A stretch of 64,000 nt of DNA from Streptomyces gelaticus (lineage in GTDB: Bacteria; Actinomycetota; Actinomycetes; Streptomycetales; Streptomycetaceae). The DNA lies in the NCBI RefSeq assembly GCF_014649535.1, contig NZ_BMTF01000016.1, positions 62,001 to 126,000 on the forward strand. The letters are read 5' to 3'. Positions within the stretch are counted from its first letter, which is position 1, and each line of letters opens with the position of its first letter. Under the pieces are notes generated by a model. The model was not told the DNA's origin. It worked only from the letters and a program-made list of their open reading frames with translations, and did no database searches. Both the position numbers and the translations under genes were made by a program. Positions 1 through 9,276 of this stretch are shown here, in pieces.

Positions 1-313
1 GCGCCGGGTGGGCGATGCGATGCGGGCCCACCCCGAGTACGTGGCCGGGACCCGTCGCCCCGACACCTGGCTGATGCGGGAGGTGCCGGGCACGCTCTCC
101 AAGATGGGGGCCGAGGCGGTGCAGGCGGTGGCGCTGGCGGACGGCCGGGCGCTGGCCTTCAAGGTCGAAGACGGCGCGACGCGGGCGCTCGGGCCGGTAC
201 TGGCCCGAGCGCTGCGGCTGCTCGGCATCGACGCCCCGGTGGTCTCCCGGATCGGACACGCTCCGCTGCTGGGCGGGGGCGGGGAGGTCGGCGAGATCCG
301 CGCGGCCTTCTGA
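1..313 (+). CDS. L-asparaginase (type II, actinobacterial), C-terminal part
   Basis: The gene enters from the left edge and its last 103 codons are visible (frame open from base 2). The family hydrolyses L-asparagine to aspartate and ammonia. The stretch HPEYVAGTRRPDTWLMRE, followed by a Gly-Ala-Glu block (KMGAEAVQAVAL) and KVEDGATRALGPV, follows the usual C-terminal pattern of the Asparaginase_II family, in which this half carries conserved Arg/Asp and Lys residues near the active site. The N-terminal half is outside the window, so completeness cannot be judged. It ends 87 bases before the next gene on the same strand. Confidence 0.82.
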   Translation, partial: RRVGDAMRAHPEYVAGTRRPDTWLMREVPGTLSKMGAEAVQAVALADGRALAFKVEDGATRALGPVLARALRLLGIDAPVVSRIGHAPLLGGGGEVGEIRAAF

Positions 314-400
314 CCCGTTCCGACCCGGCCGGCCCGGCCGTTTCCGGGGTGGCGGAAAACCGGGCGACATACCGCGTGCCTTGTGCTTAGCGTGGCTCGC

Positions 401-1651
401 ATGGTTCCTGACGTCCGTACGATCACCGCCGCCGAGTTCCCCGACTGGCTGCGCGCCAAGCACACCGGTTTTCTGCAAGCGCCGACAGGGACGGAACAAG
501 AGGCGGAAAGGCGCCTTCCGCACACGGATCTCGCCCGCACGCAGGGCGCGTTCGACGGCGGCCGGTGTGTGGCCACGTTCCGCTCCTTCGCGCAGGAACT
601 CACGGTCGTCGGCGGCGCGACGGTGCCGGCCGACGCCATCTCCAACGTCACGGTGTCGCCCACCCACCGCCGCCGCGGGCTGCTCAACCGCATGATGGCC
701 ACGGACCTCGCGGCGGCGAAGGAGCGCGGTGACGTGGTCGCCACGCTGATCGCCGCCGAGTACCCGATCTACGGGCGGTACGGCTTCGGCCCGGCGGCCT
801 GGACCACCGAGTGGGAGATCGACGTACCGAGGACGGGTCTCGATCCGCGCTGGTCGGGCCCGTCCGAGCGGGACGGCGGCCGGATCGACCTGGTGAGCGG
901 CGCGGACGTACGCAAGCTGGGCCCGTTGCTCCACGACCGGCTGCGCGCCCGGCAGCACGGTGCGATCAACCGCGACGCGCGCTGGTGGGCGTTGAACACC
1001 GGCGAGATCCAGCCCGGCCCCGAGCCCTGGACGGAGCCCTTCTTCGCGATCTGCACCAACGCGGCCGGCGAGGTGGACGGCCTGATCGTCTACCGCGCCG
1101 ACGACAAGTGGGGCGACGCCAAGCAGCCGCTGAACAGGGCCACGGTGCTCGGACAGATCGCCGTCACCCCGGCCGCCGAGCGCGCGCTGTGGCACTTCGT
1201 CTGCTCGATCGACTGGATCACCACGGTCCGCTCCGGCTACCGCGCCCCCGACGACCTGCTGCCCCTCCTCCTCCCGGACCCGCGCGCGGCCCGCATCGTG
1301 ACCCAGGCGGACTGGCTGTGGGTGCGCGTCCTGGACGTCGTACGCGCACTGGAGGCCCGCACCTACGCGGTACCCGGCACGCTCACCCTCGACATCCACG
1401 ACACCACGGGCCTGACCACCGGCCGCTACCGCCTGGAGGCCACCGCCTCCGGCGCCACCTGCACCCCCACCACGTCCGACGCCGACCTCGCCCTGGACGT
1501 ACGGGAACTGGGCACCCTCTACCTGGGCGACGAGTCCCCCGCCCGGCTGGCCGCCCTGGGGTGCGTCGAGGAACTCACGCCGGGCGCGGTGGCGACGGCG
1601 GAGGCGATGCTGCGGGCGGGGCGGCGGGCGTGGTGCCCGGACATGTTCTGA
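401..1651 (+). CDS. Eis-family GNAT N-acetyltransferase
   Basis: This 416-residue protein has the length and layout of the Eis (enhanced intracellular survival) family: an N-terminal GNAT fold, a second GNAT-like region and a C-terminal sterol-carrier-like domain. Eis enzymes transfer acetyl groups from acetyl-CoA to amines, including aminoglycosides. The CoA-binding loop SPTHRRRGLL is at residues 86-95. IYGRYGF at 123-129 carries the tyrosine that acts as general acid in mycobacterial Eis. The protein ends in Phe, whose free carboxylate is the proposed base in Eis. I chose ATG 401 because the conserved sequence starts there; a TTG at 383 would add six residues. The natural substrate is not predictable. 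A TetR regulator follows 150 bp downstream. Confidence 0.85.
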   Translation: MVPDVRTITAAEFPDWLRAKHTGFLQAPTGTEQEAERRLPHTDLARTQGAFDGGRCVATFRSFAQELTVVGGATVPADAISNVTVSPTHRRRGLLNRMMATDLAAAKERGDVVATLIAAEYPIYGRYGFGPAAWTTEWEIDVPRTGLDPRWSGPSERDGGRIDLVSGADVRKLGPLLHDRLRARQHGAINRDARWWALNTGEIQPGPEPWTEPFFAICTNAAGEVDGLIVYRADDKWGDAKQPLNRATVLGQIAVTPAAERALWHFVCSIDWITTVRSGYRAPDDLLPLLLPDPRAARIVTQADWLWVRVLDVVRALEARTYAVPGTLTLDIHDTTGLTTGRYRLEATASGATCTPTTSDADLALDVRELGTLYLGDESPARLAALGCVEELTPGAVATAEAMLRAGRRAWCPDMF

Positions 1652-1802
1652 GGCGTACCGGCCGACCCCCGGGGTCCCCGGCTCGGCGCACCGCCGTGTG
1701 AGCCGTACGAACGACGAGGATGGGCGCCAAGGGTGGAACGCCGTACGAGCGGGGTGACGAGCCGGCCCGCGGCGTGGCTCGGACCGGCGGAGTGGGGTTC
1801 AG

Positions 1803-2582
1803 GTGACTGAGGAGAAGGGTCTGTCGGGCGGTACGGGCCTGCCGGCCAGTATCGAGGCCGCCTGGGGGTTGCGGGCGCGTCCGGTCAAGGGGCCGAAGCC
1901 GGGGCTGAGTCTGGCGCGCATCGTGGACGCCGCGGTGGCGGTGGCGGCGTCCGAGGGGCTCGGTGGGGTGTCGATGGGGCGGGTCGCCAAGGAGCTGGGG
2001 GCCTCGACGATGTCGCTCTACCGGTACGTGTCCGCCAAGGGTGAGCTGTACGTGCTGATGCAGGAGGCGGCGATGGGCCCGCCGCCCCCGCTGCCCGCAC
2101 CGGAGAGCGGTGCCGGCTGGCGGGAGGCGCTCACGCAGTGGGCGTGGGCGCAGCGCCGGGTGTTCCACCGCAATCTGTGGATGCTCCGCATCCCCGTCCC
2201 GGATCTGCCCGCCAGCCCGAACTCCCTCGCCTGGTGGGAGCAGGGCCTCCGGGCCCTCGAAGGCGCCGGACTGGACGCGGGCGAGGAGGTTTCCGTCATC
2301 CTTCTCGTCAACGGGTTCGTACGGAACGAGGCGCTGCTGACGGGCGATCTCGCGGCCGCCGTGGAAGCCCGCGGCATTCCGGCGCAGGAGGTCAGGGACG
2401 GGTACACCCGCACTCTGAACCGGCTCGTCGACCCCGTACGCCATCCGGCGCTCTCCCGGCTGGTGGAGTCGCGGGCACTGGCGACGCCGCGCGAGCCCGA
2501 GGACGAATTCGGGTTCGGGATGGAACGGGTGCTGGACGGAATCGAGGCCCTGGTGGAGGCGAGGGCCCGGTCCCGGGCCTGA
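1803..2582 (+). CDS. TetR/AcrR family transcriptional regulator
   Basis: A 259-residue regulator starting at GTG. The helix-turn-helix lies at about residues 37-85 (SLARIVDAAVAVAASEGL, then MGRVAKELGASTMSLYRYV), the classic TetR DNA-binding module. The long C-terminal half is Trp-rich, resembling the ligand-binding domain of TetR_C-type regulators that respond to lipophilic or drug-like ligands. Such proteins usually repress an adjacent transporter or enzyme. The Eis-like acetyltransferase upstream on the same strand is the obvious nearby candidate, but no clear operator palindrome was found. The ligand is unknown. Confidence 0.88.
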   Translation: MTEEKGLSGGTGLPASIEAAWGLRARPVKGPKPGLSLARIVDAAVAVAASEGLGGVSMGRVAKELGASTMSLYRYVSAKGELYVLMQEAAMGPPPPLPAPESGAGWREALTQWAWAQRRVFHRNLWMLRIPVPDLPASPNSLAWWEQGLRALEGAGLDAGEEVSVILLVNGFVRNEALLTGDLAAAVEARGIPAQEVRDGYTRTLNRLVDPVRHPALSRLVESRALATPREPEDEFGFGMERVLDGIEALVEARARSRA

Positions 2583-2745
2583 GGGCCGCCGGCCACCCGC
2601 CTGAGCCGGTGTCAACGTGGCTCACCCCGGTCACCACCGCACACATGCGGATTATGCCCCTCCAGTTGTGGTTTCCCGGCTGGTCGGGGGCGTGTACGAC
2701 CGCTCCCGGAGACCAAGTCCGCTCGAGGCCCGGGGCGTACGCTTC

Positions 2746-3387
2746 ATGGTCATGGACGGAGAGAAGCCCGGGAACGAGCAGATGAGTCTGCGGGAACGGA
2801 AGAAGCGGCTGACCTACCAGGCGGTCTCCGAAGCCGCGATCGCGATGTTCCTGGAGCGGGGCTTCGACAAGGTCTCGGTGGCGGAGGTGGCGGCCGCGGC
2901 CGACATCTCGAAGCCGACACTCTTCCGGTACTTCCCGGCCAAGGAGGACCTGGTCCTGCACCGGTTCGCCGACCACGAGGACGAGGCGGCCCGGGTGGTA
3001 GCCGCCCGTGCGGACACCGAATCCCCGCTGGACGCCCTGCGCCGCAATTTCCTGGACGGGCTGGAGCGGGGCGACCCGGTCACCGGGCTCTGCGATGTGC
3101 CGCAGGTGCTCGCGTACCAGCGCCTCCTGTACGGGACGCCGTCCCTGGTGGCCCGCCTGTACGCCTATCAGAGCCGCTCGGAGGCGGCACTCGCCCGTGA
3201 GCTGGGCGGCCGGGTGGAGGACAGGCTGGCCGCGGGCCAGATCATCGCCGTCCAGCGCATCCTGGCCCTGGAGAACTGGCGCCGGATCGACGCGGGGGAG
3301 AGCGCGGAACAGGTGTACGCGGACGCGGTCGCGTCGGCCGAGCTCGCCTTCGTGCAGTTGCGGACGGGGCTCGGGGCACAGCGGTAG
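2746..3387 (+). CDS. TetR/AcrR family transcriptional regulator
   Basis: A 213-residue TetR-type repressor. The helix-turn-helix is at about residues 13-60 (RLTYQAVSEAAIAMFLERGF, then VAEVAAAADISKPTLFRYF), and the remainder is the all-helical ligand/dimer domain. The reading frame is open upstream to 2617, but the TetR homology starts just after ATG 2746; ATG 2752 is also possible. The sequence GTACGCT directly precedes ATG 2746, so the message may be leaderless, which is common in Streptomyces. It is the second TetR gene in tandem and its target is not evident from the context. Confidence 0.87.
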   Translation: MVMDGEKPGNEQMSLRERKKRLTYQAVSEAAIAMFLERGFDKVSVAEVAAAADISKPTLFRYFPAKEDLVLHRFADHEDEAARVVAARADTESPLDALRRNFLDGLERGDPVTGLCDVPQVLAYQRLLYGTPSLVARLYAYQSRSEAALARELGGRVEDRLAAGQIIAVQRILALENWRRIDAGESAEQVYADAVASAELAFVQLRTGLGAQR

Positions 3388-3407
3388 CAGCGGGTCCCGG
3401 CGGGGGT

Positions 3408-3929
3408 TCAGTCCCGGGCGTCGTCGGCGTGCAGCACCGCTTCGGCGATCTCCCGCACCCGGTCGCGCGTAATGCCGGTGCGCTGCTCCACGGCGAGGGG
3501 GTGGTCGGTGGGCTCCAGCTCGATGCGGGGGCGCCGGCCGATCGGGCGGGTGTGGGCGTTGGTCTTGAGGTTGGTCGTACGGGGCGAGTACAGCCCCAGC
3601 TCGGTGCTCAGCCAGCCGAAGTACGGCTTCTCGGACTCGCGGCCCGGGGTCTCCCACACATCGAGGGCGCGGGCGAAGTTCTCCCGGCTGAGCGAGACCC
3701 AGACGCCCCAGGAGAACGGCTCCTCGCTGCCGAACACGGGTATCTCGATCAGGCCCTTGATGAAGTAGTGCTCGTGCCTGACGATGCACTGGTCGGAGGA
3801 GAGCATGCTGTCCGGGTCGCTCTCCAGGCTCGCGTCCCAGACGTCGGGCGCCATGGTCGAGTACCCCATCGGGAGTTCCGCGTGGTGTTCGCCGCAGCAG
3901 GAGCAGGTGTAGCCGTGGTCGATAGCCAT
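3408..3929 (-). CDS. DUF2199 domain-containing protein
   Basis: A 173-residue cytoplasmic protein of the DUF2199 family, which has no assigned function. The N terminus carries YTCSCCGEHH, a CxCC metal-binding-like motif at residues 8-17. The rest is rich in the aromatic and acidic residues typical of the family (EEPFSWGVWVSLS, KPYFGWLSTELGLY). It converges with the TetR gene on its left, 20 bp away. Nothing nearby indicates a role. Confidence 0.8.
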   Translation of the reverse strand: MAIDHGYTCSCCGEHHAELPMGYSTMAPDVWDASLESDPDSMLSSDQCIVRHEHYFIKGLIEIPVFGSEEPFSWGVWVSLSRENFARALDVWETPGRESEKPYFGWLSTELGLYSPRTTNLKTNAHTRPIGRRPRIELEPTDHPLAVEQRTGITRDRVREIAEAVLHADDARD

Positions 3930-3983
3930 GGGCGGATCCTAAGGGCTGTCCCCTGCTCCCAGGCGGCCGTACGGAGCGGGGGC

Positions 3984-5000
3984 CTACGCGGGGCCGCGCG
4001 CCTGCGCGGGGCCGTCGAGCACGTCCTTGCGTACGGCGGCCCACTCCAGGGAGTGGCGGATGCCCTCCGCCAGCGAGTGGAGTGGCCGCCATCCCAGCAG
4101 CCGCTCCGCCCGGTCGCTCCGGGTGTACGCCCCCGCCGCATCGCCCGGCCGGGCCTCGGCATCGACGGACGACACGGGGGTGTCGACCACCTGGTTGAAG
4201 GCATCGAGGAGTTCACGCACGGTGGTGCCCGTGCCGGTGCCCAGGTTGACGGCGAGTGAGCCGGCCGCCGGCAGGACGGTGTCGAAGGCGCCGAGCGCGG
4301 CCACATGCGCGGCGGCCAGATCCCAGACATGGACGTAGTCCCGGATGCCGGAACCGTCTCTCGTCGGGTAGCCGGTCCCGGTGACCTGGAACGGAACGCC
4401 CTCCTCCCACGCCTGGATCATCTTGCCCAGGGCATGGCTCGGACGCCGCAGCTGGAGTCCGGTCCGCAGCTTCGGGTCCGCGCCGACCGGGTTGAAGTAG
4501 CGCAGGGACAGCACCCGGAGCGGCTGGGTGGCGGCGATGTCGGCGAACATCGCCTCGCACACCGCCTTGGTGCGCGCGTACGGGCTCTGCGGGTCGACGG
4601 GGGAGTCCTCGTCGACGGTCAGATCCGCACCGGCGCTGTAGATGGAGGCGGACGAGCTGAAGATCATGCGGGTGCAGCCGTTGCGCAGCAGATGCCCGGC
4701 GAACTCCAGGCTCTTGGCCACATTGGCCCGGTAGTAGCCGACCGGGTCGGCGACCGAATCCGGGACCACGATCAGCGCCGCGCAGTGGACGACGGCGTCG
4801 ATGTCCGGGTGCTCGGCGAAGATCCGGTCGATCAGGGGGCCGTCCGCGATGTCGCCCTCGTGGAAGGCCCGGCCCCGGGTGAACTCCCGTCTGCCGGTGG
4901 CCAGGTTGTCGAGGACGACGGGGGTGATCCCGGCATCCGAGCAGGCGGACGCGATCGTGCTGCCGATGTACCCCGCGCCTCCGGCGATCAGGACCTTCAT
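3984..5000 (-). CDS. galE: UDP-glucose 4-epimerase
   Basis: A 338-residue extended short-chain dehydrogenase that interconverts UDP-glucose and UDP-galactose with bound NAD (Leloir pathway and supply of galactosyl donors for envelope polymers). The NAD fold starts at once with GGAGYIGS (residues 7-14). The catalytic triad is visible as Ser116-118, Tyr141 and Lys145 (YARTK). RYFNPVGADP and the C-terminal VNLGTGTGTTVRELL are GalE signatures. ATG 5000 is used because the Rossmann fold starts right after it; the frame is open further upstream but shows no homology. It stands alone here, without galT or galK. Confidence 0.93.
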   Translation of the reverse strand: MKVLIAGGAGYIGSTIASACSDAGITPVVLDNLATGRREFTRGRAFHEGDIADGPLIDRIFAEHPDIDAVVHCAALIVVPDSVADPVGYYRANVAKSLEFAGHLLRNGCTRMIFSSSASIYSAGADLTVDEDSPVDPQSPYARTKAVCEAMFADIAATQPLRVLSLRYFNPVGADPKLRTGLQLRRPSHALGKMIQAWEEGVPFQVTGTGYPTRDGSGIRDYVHVWDLAAAHVAALGAFDTVLPAAGSLAVNLGTGTGTTVRELLDAFNQVVDTPVSSVDAEARPGDAAGAYTRSDRAERLLGWRPLHSLAEGIRHSLEWAAVRKDVLDGPAQARGPA

Positions 5001-5152
5001 GCCGTGCCTGCCTCTCTGGGATCGAGGGGCGATCGTATCCGGACGCCTTGGATCTCGTCGGCGATGCCGGGTCGGCCGGGGGCAGCATTGCGCCAGGAGG
5101 GCCGGAACGTCACATCCGTACTGCTCGGCCGTCCCGCAACGGCCGTCGTGGG

Positions 5153-5773
5153 TCAGCCGAGCGGCGAGGCGTGGCCCGGCCGGCAGCCGGAGGGGACGCT
5201 GTTGCCGCTGATGTCGAAGTCCCCGCAGGTGAGGAAGACATGGTTGAACTCGCCGAGCAGGAAGGCCAGTACGCCGACGAGCGCGACGACACCGACGACC
5301 GTCCTGCGCTGCTTCACGGAGAGCTCCGACTCCCCGAACAGCAGGAGCTGGAGGAGCACCCAGGTCAGCAACGGGGTGCCGATGACGCTGATGATGCCGC
5401 CCATCAGGAAGAGCGTTTCGCCCTGCCACCCGCCGCTGCGCGGCACGACCGCGGCGAAGACGAGCCATGCGCTGGGCAGTGCCAGGCACGCCCAGTACAT
5501 CCAACCGTGGCGAGGCCCGCGCTCGCGCATCAGGTAGCCGGACAGCAGCACGGCCGTCGACACCGCCCAGAGGGTGAGCATCTGGTAGTAGAAGATGACG
5601 TTGTAGGCGCCGAGCGTGAACGCGGGCTCCCAGACCGCCAGCGCTCCGCCGCCCGCGATCACGGCGGTCCTCGGCACCACCGAGGCACCGCCGCGCGGGA
5701 GCCCGCGCCCGAGCCCGCGCTTTCGCGCCGCGGGGTCGGCGGCCGCATTCTCGTCGTCCCTGTCGTCAGCCAT
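5153..5773 (-). CDS. integral membrane protein, unknown function
   Basis: A 206-residue protein with a charged N terminus (MADDRDDENAAAD) and about five hydrophobic segments, roughly at residues 40-60, 65-85, 92-112, 125-150 and 158-178. The C-terminal tail FNHVFLTCGDFDISGNS holds two cysteines (the other in PSGCRPG) and probably faces outward. I do not recognise a named family. ATG 5773 is chosen because the upstream open frame is composed like noncoding-strand DNA. It lies between galE and the MerR-PP2C gene on the same strand, with gaps of about 150 and 250 bp, so co-transcription is possible but unproven. Confidence 0.75.
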   Translation of the reverse strand: MADDRDDENAAADPAARKRGLGRGLPRGGASVVPRTAVIAGGGALAVWEPAFTLGAYNVIFYYQMLTLWAVSTAVLLSGYLMRERGPRHGWMYWACLALPSAWLVFAAVVPRSGGWQGETLFLMGGIISVIGTPLLTWVLLQLLLFGESELSVKQRRTVVGVVALVGVLAFLLGEFNHVFLTCGDFDISGNSVPSGCRPGHASPLG

Positions 5774-6026
5774 GAGGATCCGTCTCCGGCATGGGGATAT
5801 TTCCGGATACGTTACCCAGAACTGGGCTCCTGTTCGGGGCGCTCGTCGCCGTACTCGACCCGGAGGTCGTACTGCGCTCCGATCGCGGCGCCACGCGTGC
5901 CCGCCACACGACCGTGATCTCGGACGCCCGCACCGCGGCCGACCGGGCGCTGACGCTCGGACGCCTCTCCCGTCGATGTCCCACTCAACCGCAGGCAGTG
6001 CGATGTCCGGTGCACGCTGTGCGCTT

Positions 6027-7106
6027 CTACTGCTGGAGCTCCACGACATCGGCGACCACGCAACTGACGTTGTCCGGGCCGCCGGAGCGGTTGGCGAGGG
6101 CGACGAGTTCGCGGACCGCCTGCTCGGGCTCTCCGACCTCGCGGAGTACCCGGCAGATCTCCTCGGTCTGCACGACGGTCGACAGACCGTCGGAGCAGAG
6201 CAGATATCGGTCTCCCCGCTGGGCGTCGTGAAGGCGCATGTCGGGGGTGCCGTCGGCGCCATGCCCCAAGGCCCGTACCAACAGCGACCGCTGGGGGTGG
6301 GAGACGGCTTCTTCCGGACTGATGCGCCCCTCGTCGACCATCGACTGCACCACGGTGTGGTCGTGCGTGATCTGGAACAGCTCTCCGTCGCGCAGGAGGT
6401 GGGCGCGGGAGTCGCCGATATGGACGAGGGCCAGTTGCGATCCGGTCCAGAACATCGCGGTGAGCGTGGTGCCGGCCTCTTCGGGTGACGAGCCGGGTCC
6501 GGCTACGCCGTTGACGGCCTGCTCGGCCTGCTCCACGGCGTCTTCGAGGACGTTGAGAAGCTCGCCCCACGGGATACCGCCGGTTTCGAGGCGTTTGAGC
6601 ACGTCGATGGCGGCCGCACCGGCCGAGGCCCCCGCGCTGCCGAAGCCGTCGGCCACGGCGAGCAGGCGCGACCCGGCGTAGGCGGTGTCCTGGTTGCTCT
6701 CACGGACGAGGCCCCTGTCGGAAAGGGCGGCGTAATGGATTCCCAGGGGCTTGGTGGTCGGAGTCATGGCGGGGTCCTTCCGGGAAAGACGGTCGATGAG
6801 GAAGGAAGCGAGGTCCCGCCGCGCGGCGGTGTCGGCCTCGACCTGAGCCCAGAACGCGCGGATCTCCTGTGCCGCCGCGGCCGACTCCAGCGTGCAGACC
6901 TGCTGGATGCGAGCCAGGGGCATGCCCAGGCGCCGGAGCCAGGCGACCAGTCGGGCCTGTTCCAGCAGTTCCGGTGCGTAGAGGCGGTAGCCGGTCAACG
7001 GGTCGACGCGGGTGGGGGGCAGCAGGCCGAGCTCGTCGTAGAGACGCAGCGCCTTCGGCGACAGCCGGGACGCCTTCGCGAACGCCCCGATGGTCAGCAA
7101 CCCCAT
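6027..7106 (-). CDS. MerR-type DNA-binding domain fused to PP2C-family Ser/Thr phosphatase
   Basis: This 359-residue protein joins two functions. Residues 1-70 are a MerR winged helix (TIGAFAKASRLSPKALRLYDELGLL, then GYRLY), and a helix to about residue 110 resembles the MerR dimer coil. Residues 122-359 form a PP2C metal-dependent phosphatase with the metal-ligand blocks SNQDTA, AVADGFG, IGDSRAHLLRDG, LCSDGLS and GGPDNVS. PP2C enzymes reverse Ser/Thr kinase phosphorylation, so the fusion suggests a regulator coupled to a phosphorylation state. A strong ribosome site (GAGGAG) lies 5' of ATG 7106; an in-frame GTG at 7112 sits too close to it. No kinase gene is adjacent. Confidence 0.88.
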   Translation of the reverse strand: MGLLTIGAFAKASRLSPKALRLYDELGLLPPTRVDPLTGYRLYAPELLEQARLVAWLRRLGMPLARIQQVCTLESAAAAQEIRAFWAQVEADTAARRDLASFLIDRLSRKDPAMTPTTKPLGIHYAALSDRGLVRESNQDTAYAGSRLLAVADGFGSAGASAGAAAIDVLKRLETGGIPWGELLNVLEDAVEQAEQAVNGVAGPGSSPEEAGTTLTAMFWTGSQLALVHIGDSRAHLLRDGELFQITHDHTVVQSMVDEGRISPEEAVSHPQRSLLVRALGHGADGTPDMRLHDAQRGDRYLLCSDGLSTVVQTEEICRVLREVGEPEQAVRELVALANRSGGPDNVSCVVADVVELQQ

Positions 7107-7297
7107 GCTCACTCCTCCTCATGCCGAGCACATCGCCCGGCCCCACCGATGCTGTGGCTTCCCCCGAGGTGAAGGTCAACCGAGCGCTCTGCCCGGTTGC
7201 GCCCGAGGCGCTGCATGCAGTCACTCTGCGTCAAGCTCAGCCGGGGCTTCTCCCTCGGTCTCGCCCCGGACATGCCCCTTCCTGGGCCGGGGGCAAC

Positions 7298-8206
7298 TCA
7301 ACGCGCAGCGGCGTCAGCGAGGATCGCCTGAAGCCTCGCCCGGCATTCGGCCACGAAGGCGGGGAAGGTCTCCCAGTAGTAGGAGATCCCGCTGACGCCC
7401 ACCGCGATCGCCCAGGCGCGGGCGCGGGTCCAGGTCACGTCGTCGAGGTTCAAGGCGTCCCAGTAGGCCTGTCGTGCTTGTGGCGGCAGGTCCCAGAGTG
7501 TGGAGTGCTCGGCGTCGGGAAAGCCGACCGAGAGTCCGCCGAAGTCGATGACTGCGTGGAGCTTGCCTTTCCGGACCAAGAGGTTGGTCGGCTTGAGATC
7601 GCCGTGGAGCCACACATGCGTTCCGGAGGGCTCGGGGAGTGCGAGCGCGGCTCGCCACAACTGCTCCAGGGCATCGACGTCGAGCTCGGGAGCCACGGTG
7701 GTTCGGCAGTCGTCGAGACATCTGCTGATCCACTGGTCACACGGCTCCAGGCCGCCTCCGCGGTACCAGCTGAGGTCATCTGCGCGAGTCGCTCCCATGA
7801 GGTCGATCTCGTGGAGCTCCCGCACAACCGCCGCCAGGTCGGCTCCGAAGGCGGTCCAGTCCCGGACGGTGTCCGGCCCGGCTTCGACGCCGTCGATCCA
7901 GCGGTGGACCGACCAGACCAGTGGGAAGGCGTCGGTGGGCGTCCCGGCGTGGACGGGTTCGGGTATCGGACATGAAAGGAGGGGCGCCAGGCGGGGAAGC
8001 CATTTCTGTTCCTTCCGCACGGACTGTCCGGTGTCGGCGGTTCGTGGAAGGCGCACGAGCAGGTCGTCGCCCAGCCGGTACATGGTGTTGTCCGTGCCTG
8101 CACCTGCGGGCGACAACGGCAGGCCGGCCCACTCCGGGCGCTGTGCCTTCAGCAGTGACCGGACCAGCGTTTCGTCGACAGGGATCTCGTTCTCGTGAAG
8201 CGTCAC
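7298..8206 (-). CDS. aminoglycoside phosphotransferase (APH) family kinase-like protein
   Basis: A 302-residue protein with the APH/choline-kinase fold. The catalytic loop HGDLKPTNLL and the metal-binding VIDFGG are both intact, and an N-terminal lobe (GTDNTMYRLG, LLVRLPR) would bind ATP. The family phosphorylates small hydroxyl compounds, including aminoglycosides, macrolides and metabolites. The sequence resembles the many uncharacterised Streptomyces members more than any known resistance enzyme, so resistance should not be assumed. It is separated by about 190 bp from the MerR-PP2C gene downstream on the same strand. Confidence 0.85.
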   Translation of the reverse strand: MTLHENEIPVDETLVRSLLKAQRPEWAGLPLSPAGAGTDNTMYRLGDDLLVRLPRTADTGQSVRKEQKWLPRLAPLLSCPIPEPVHAGTPTDAFPLVWSVHRWIDGVEAGPDTVRDWTAFGADLAAVVRELHEIDLMGATRADDLSWYRGGGLEPCDQWISRCLDDCRTTVAPELDVDALEQLWRAALALPEPSGTHVWLHGDLKPTNLLVRKGKLHAVIDFGGLSVGFPDAEHSTLWDLPPQARQAYWDALNLDDVTWTRARAWAIAVGVSGISYYWETFPAFVAECRARLQAILADAAAR

Positions 8207-8421
8207 GTCGGAAGTCTCGGCGCTGGACGGAGCGGGAGCCAGCGACTTTTGGCAGCCCTGGTCGTGGCCTCGGAGGTCTCGGAGTGACGACGCCCTGGCG
8301 TTCCCGGTGGGGCGGGCCTGCGGGATCCGACTGGACCCGGAGGTGCCGGTGCGCCGGGCCGGGCCTGCTCATGCGATCCGGCCCCGCGCACCTGCAGCAC
8401 CGCCGGGCGCCCGGTGGAGTG

Positions 8422-9276
8422 TCAGCGCGCTGCGAGGTCTGCGAACAACTCGGCGGCGGGCTTCGGGTGGACGAGCCAGCGCAGGTGACTCCCCTCGAGT
8501 GTCCGGACGTCGAAGCGGTTGCCGGGTGTGAGAGCGTCGGCTTCGCGAATCATGCGGTCCTGCACGGCGAGCGGAACGCTGGCATCGGCGGCCAGGCGCA
8601 CATAGGTCTTGGGAATCCGGCCCCAGGTCGTGGCCTGTGCCCGGTCGGCGGACGTACCGGCGTCGAGGTTCTCATCGGGCTGGAAGGTGTTCAGGAAGGT
8701 CCGGAATTCGTCATCGGTCAGGTCCGCGGCGAGCGCTTGCTTGAACGCGGCGAGCGCTGCCGGGTCGGCGGTGCGGAAGTTGGTCCGGAGCAGGCCGAGT
8801 TCGGCCGGGTTCCCGACGAGCGCGGCAGCGAGGGCTCCCGCGTCGACGTCCGCCATCTCCGGCTGGGTGTAGTAGCCGCTCACGTCCAGATCGACGGGGC
8901 ACCAGGCGGCGACGTAAACGATTCGGTCGATCAGCTCGGGCCGGGCGTTGGCGACGGCGGTGGTCGTGATGCCGCCCCTGCTGTGGGCGACGAGGACGGT
9001 GGGCCCGTTCCTCTTGGCCCGTTCGAGGACTTCGATCACGCGGGCGGTGTTGTCGGCGAGCGTGACTCCCTTGATGCTCCCCGGTTCTGCGGCGAGTGCG
9101 TCGAGAATCTGGGGAGCCTGGTAGGCCGCGGGGAAGGTCGCTTCGAATCCGTGCCCCGGGAGGTCGACCGCGACCGAGCGGTGCCCGAGCAAGGCGAGCT
9201 CGGCCTGAAGCGGTGCGAACGAGAACGAATTCGCGAAGGCCCCGTGAACAAAGACGAATGTCGGCAGATTCTGCAT
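8422..9276 (-). CDS. alpha/beta hydrolase
   Basis: A 284-residue alpha/beta-hydrolase. FVFVHGAF near residue 7 provides the oxyanion-hole HG motif. The nucleophile elbow is AHSRGG, with Ser as catalytic residue. The C-terminal LEGSHLRW supplies a plausible catalytic His, and an Asp occurs in the preceding strand region. It has no signal peptide, so it is likely cytoplasmic. It resembles esterase/EstX-like hydrolases of Streptomyces; the substrate is unknown. It lies just downstream (about 215 bp) of the large toxin-like gene on the same strand but is not an obvious immunity protein. Confidence 0.86.
   Translation of the reverse strand: MQNLPTFVFVHGAFANSFSFAPLQAELALLGHRSVAVDLPGHGFEATFPAAYQAPQILDALAAEPGSIKGVTLADNTARVIEVLERAKRNGPTVLVAHSRGGITTTAVANARPELIDRIVYVAAWCPVDLDVSGYYTQPEMADVDAGALAAALVGNPAELGLLRTNFRTADPAALAAFKQALAADLTDDEFRTFLNTFQPDENLDAGTSADRAQATTWGRIPKTYVRLAADASVPLAVQDRMIREADALTPGNRFDVRTLEGSHLRWLVHPKPAAELFADLAAR

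Noticed and set aside
811..1701. Long Arg/Pro-rich frame overlapping the Eis-like gene
   Set aside because: Same-strand shadow of a real gene; composition is typical of the wrong frame in high-G+C DNA and no family pattern appears.
2392..4092. 566-codon minus-strand frame over the TetR genes and DUF2199 gene
   Set aside because: It is antisense to two clear TetR genes and out of frame with DUF2199; no domain pattern.
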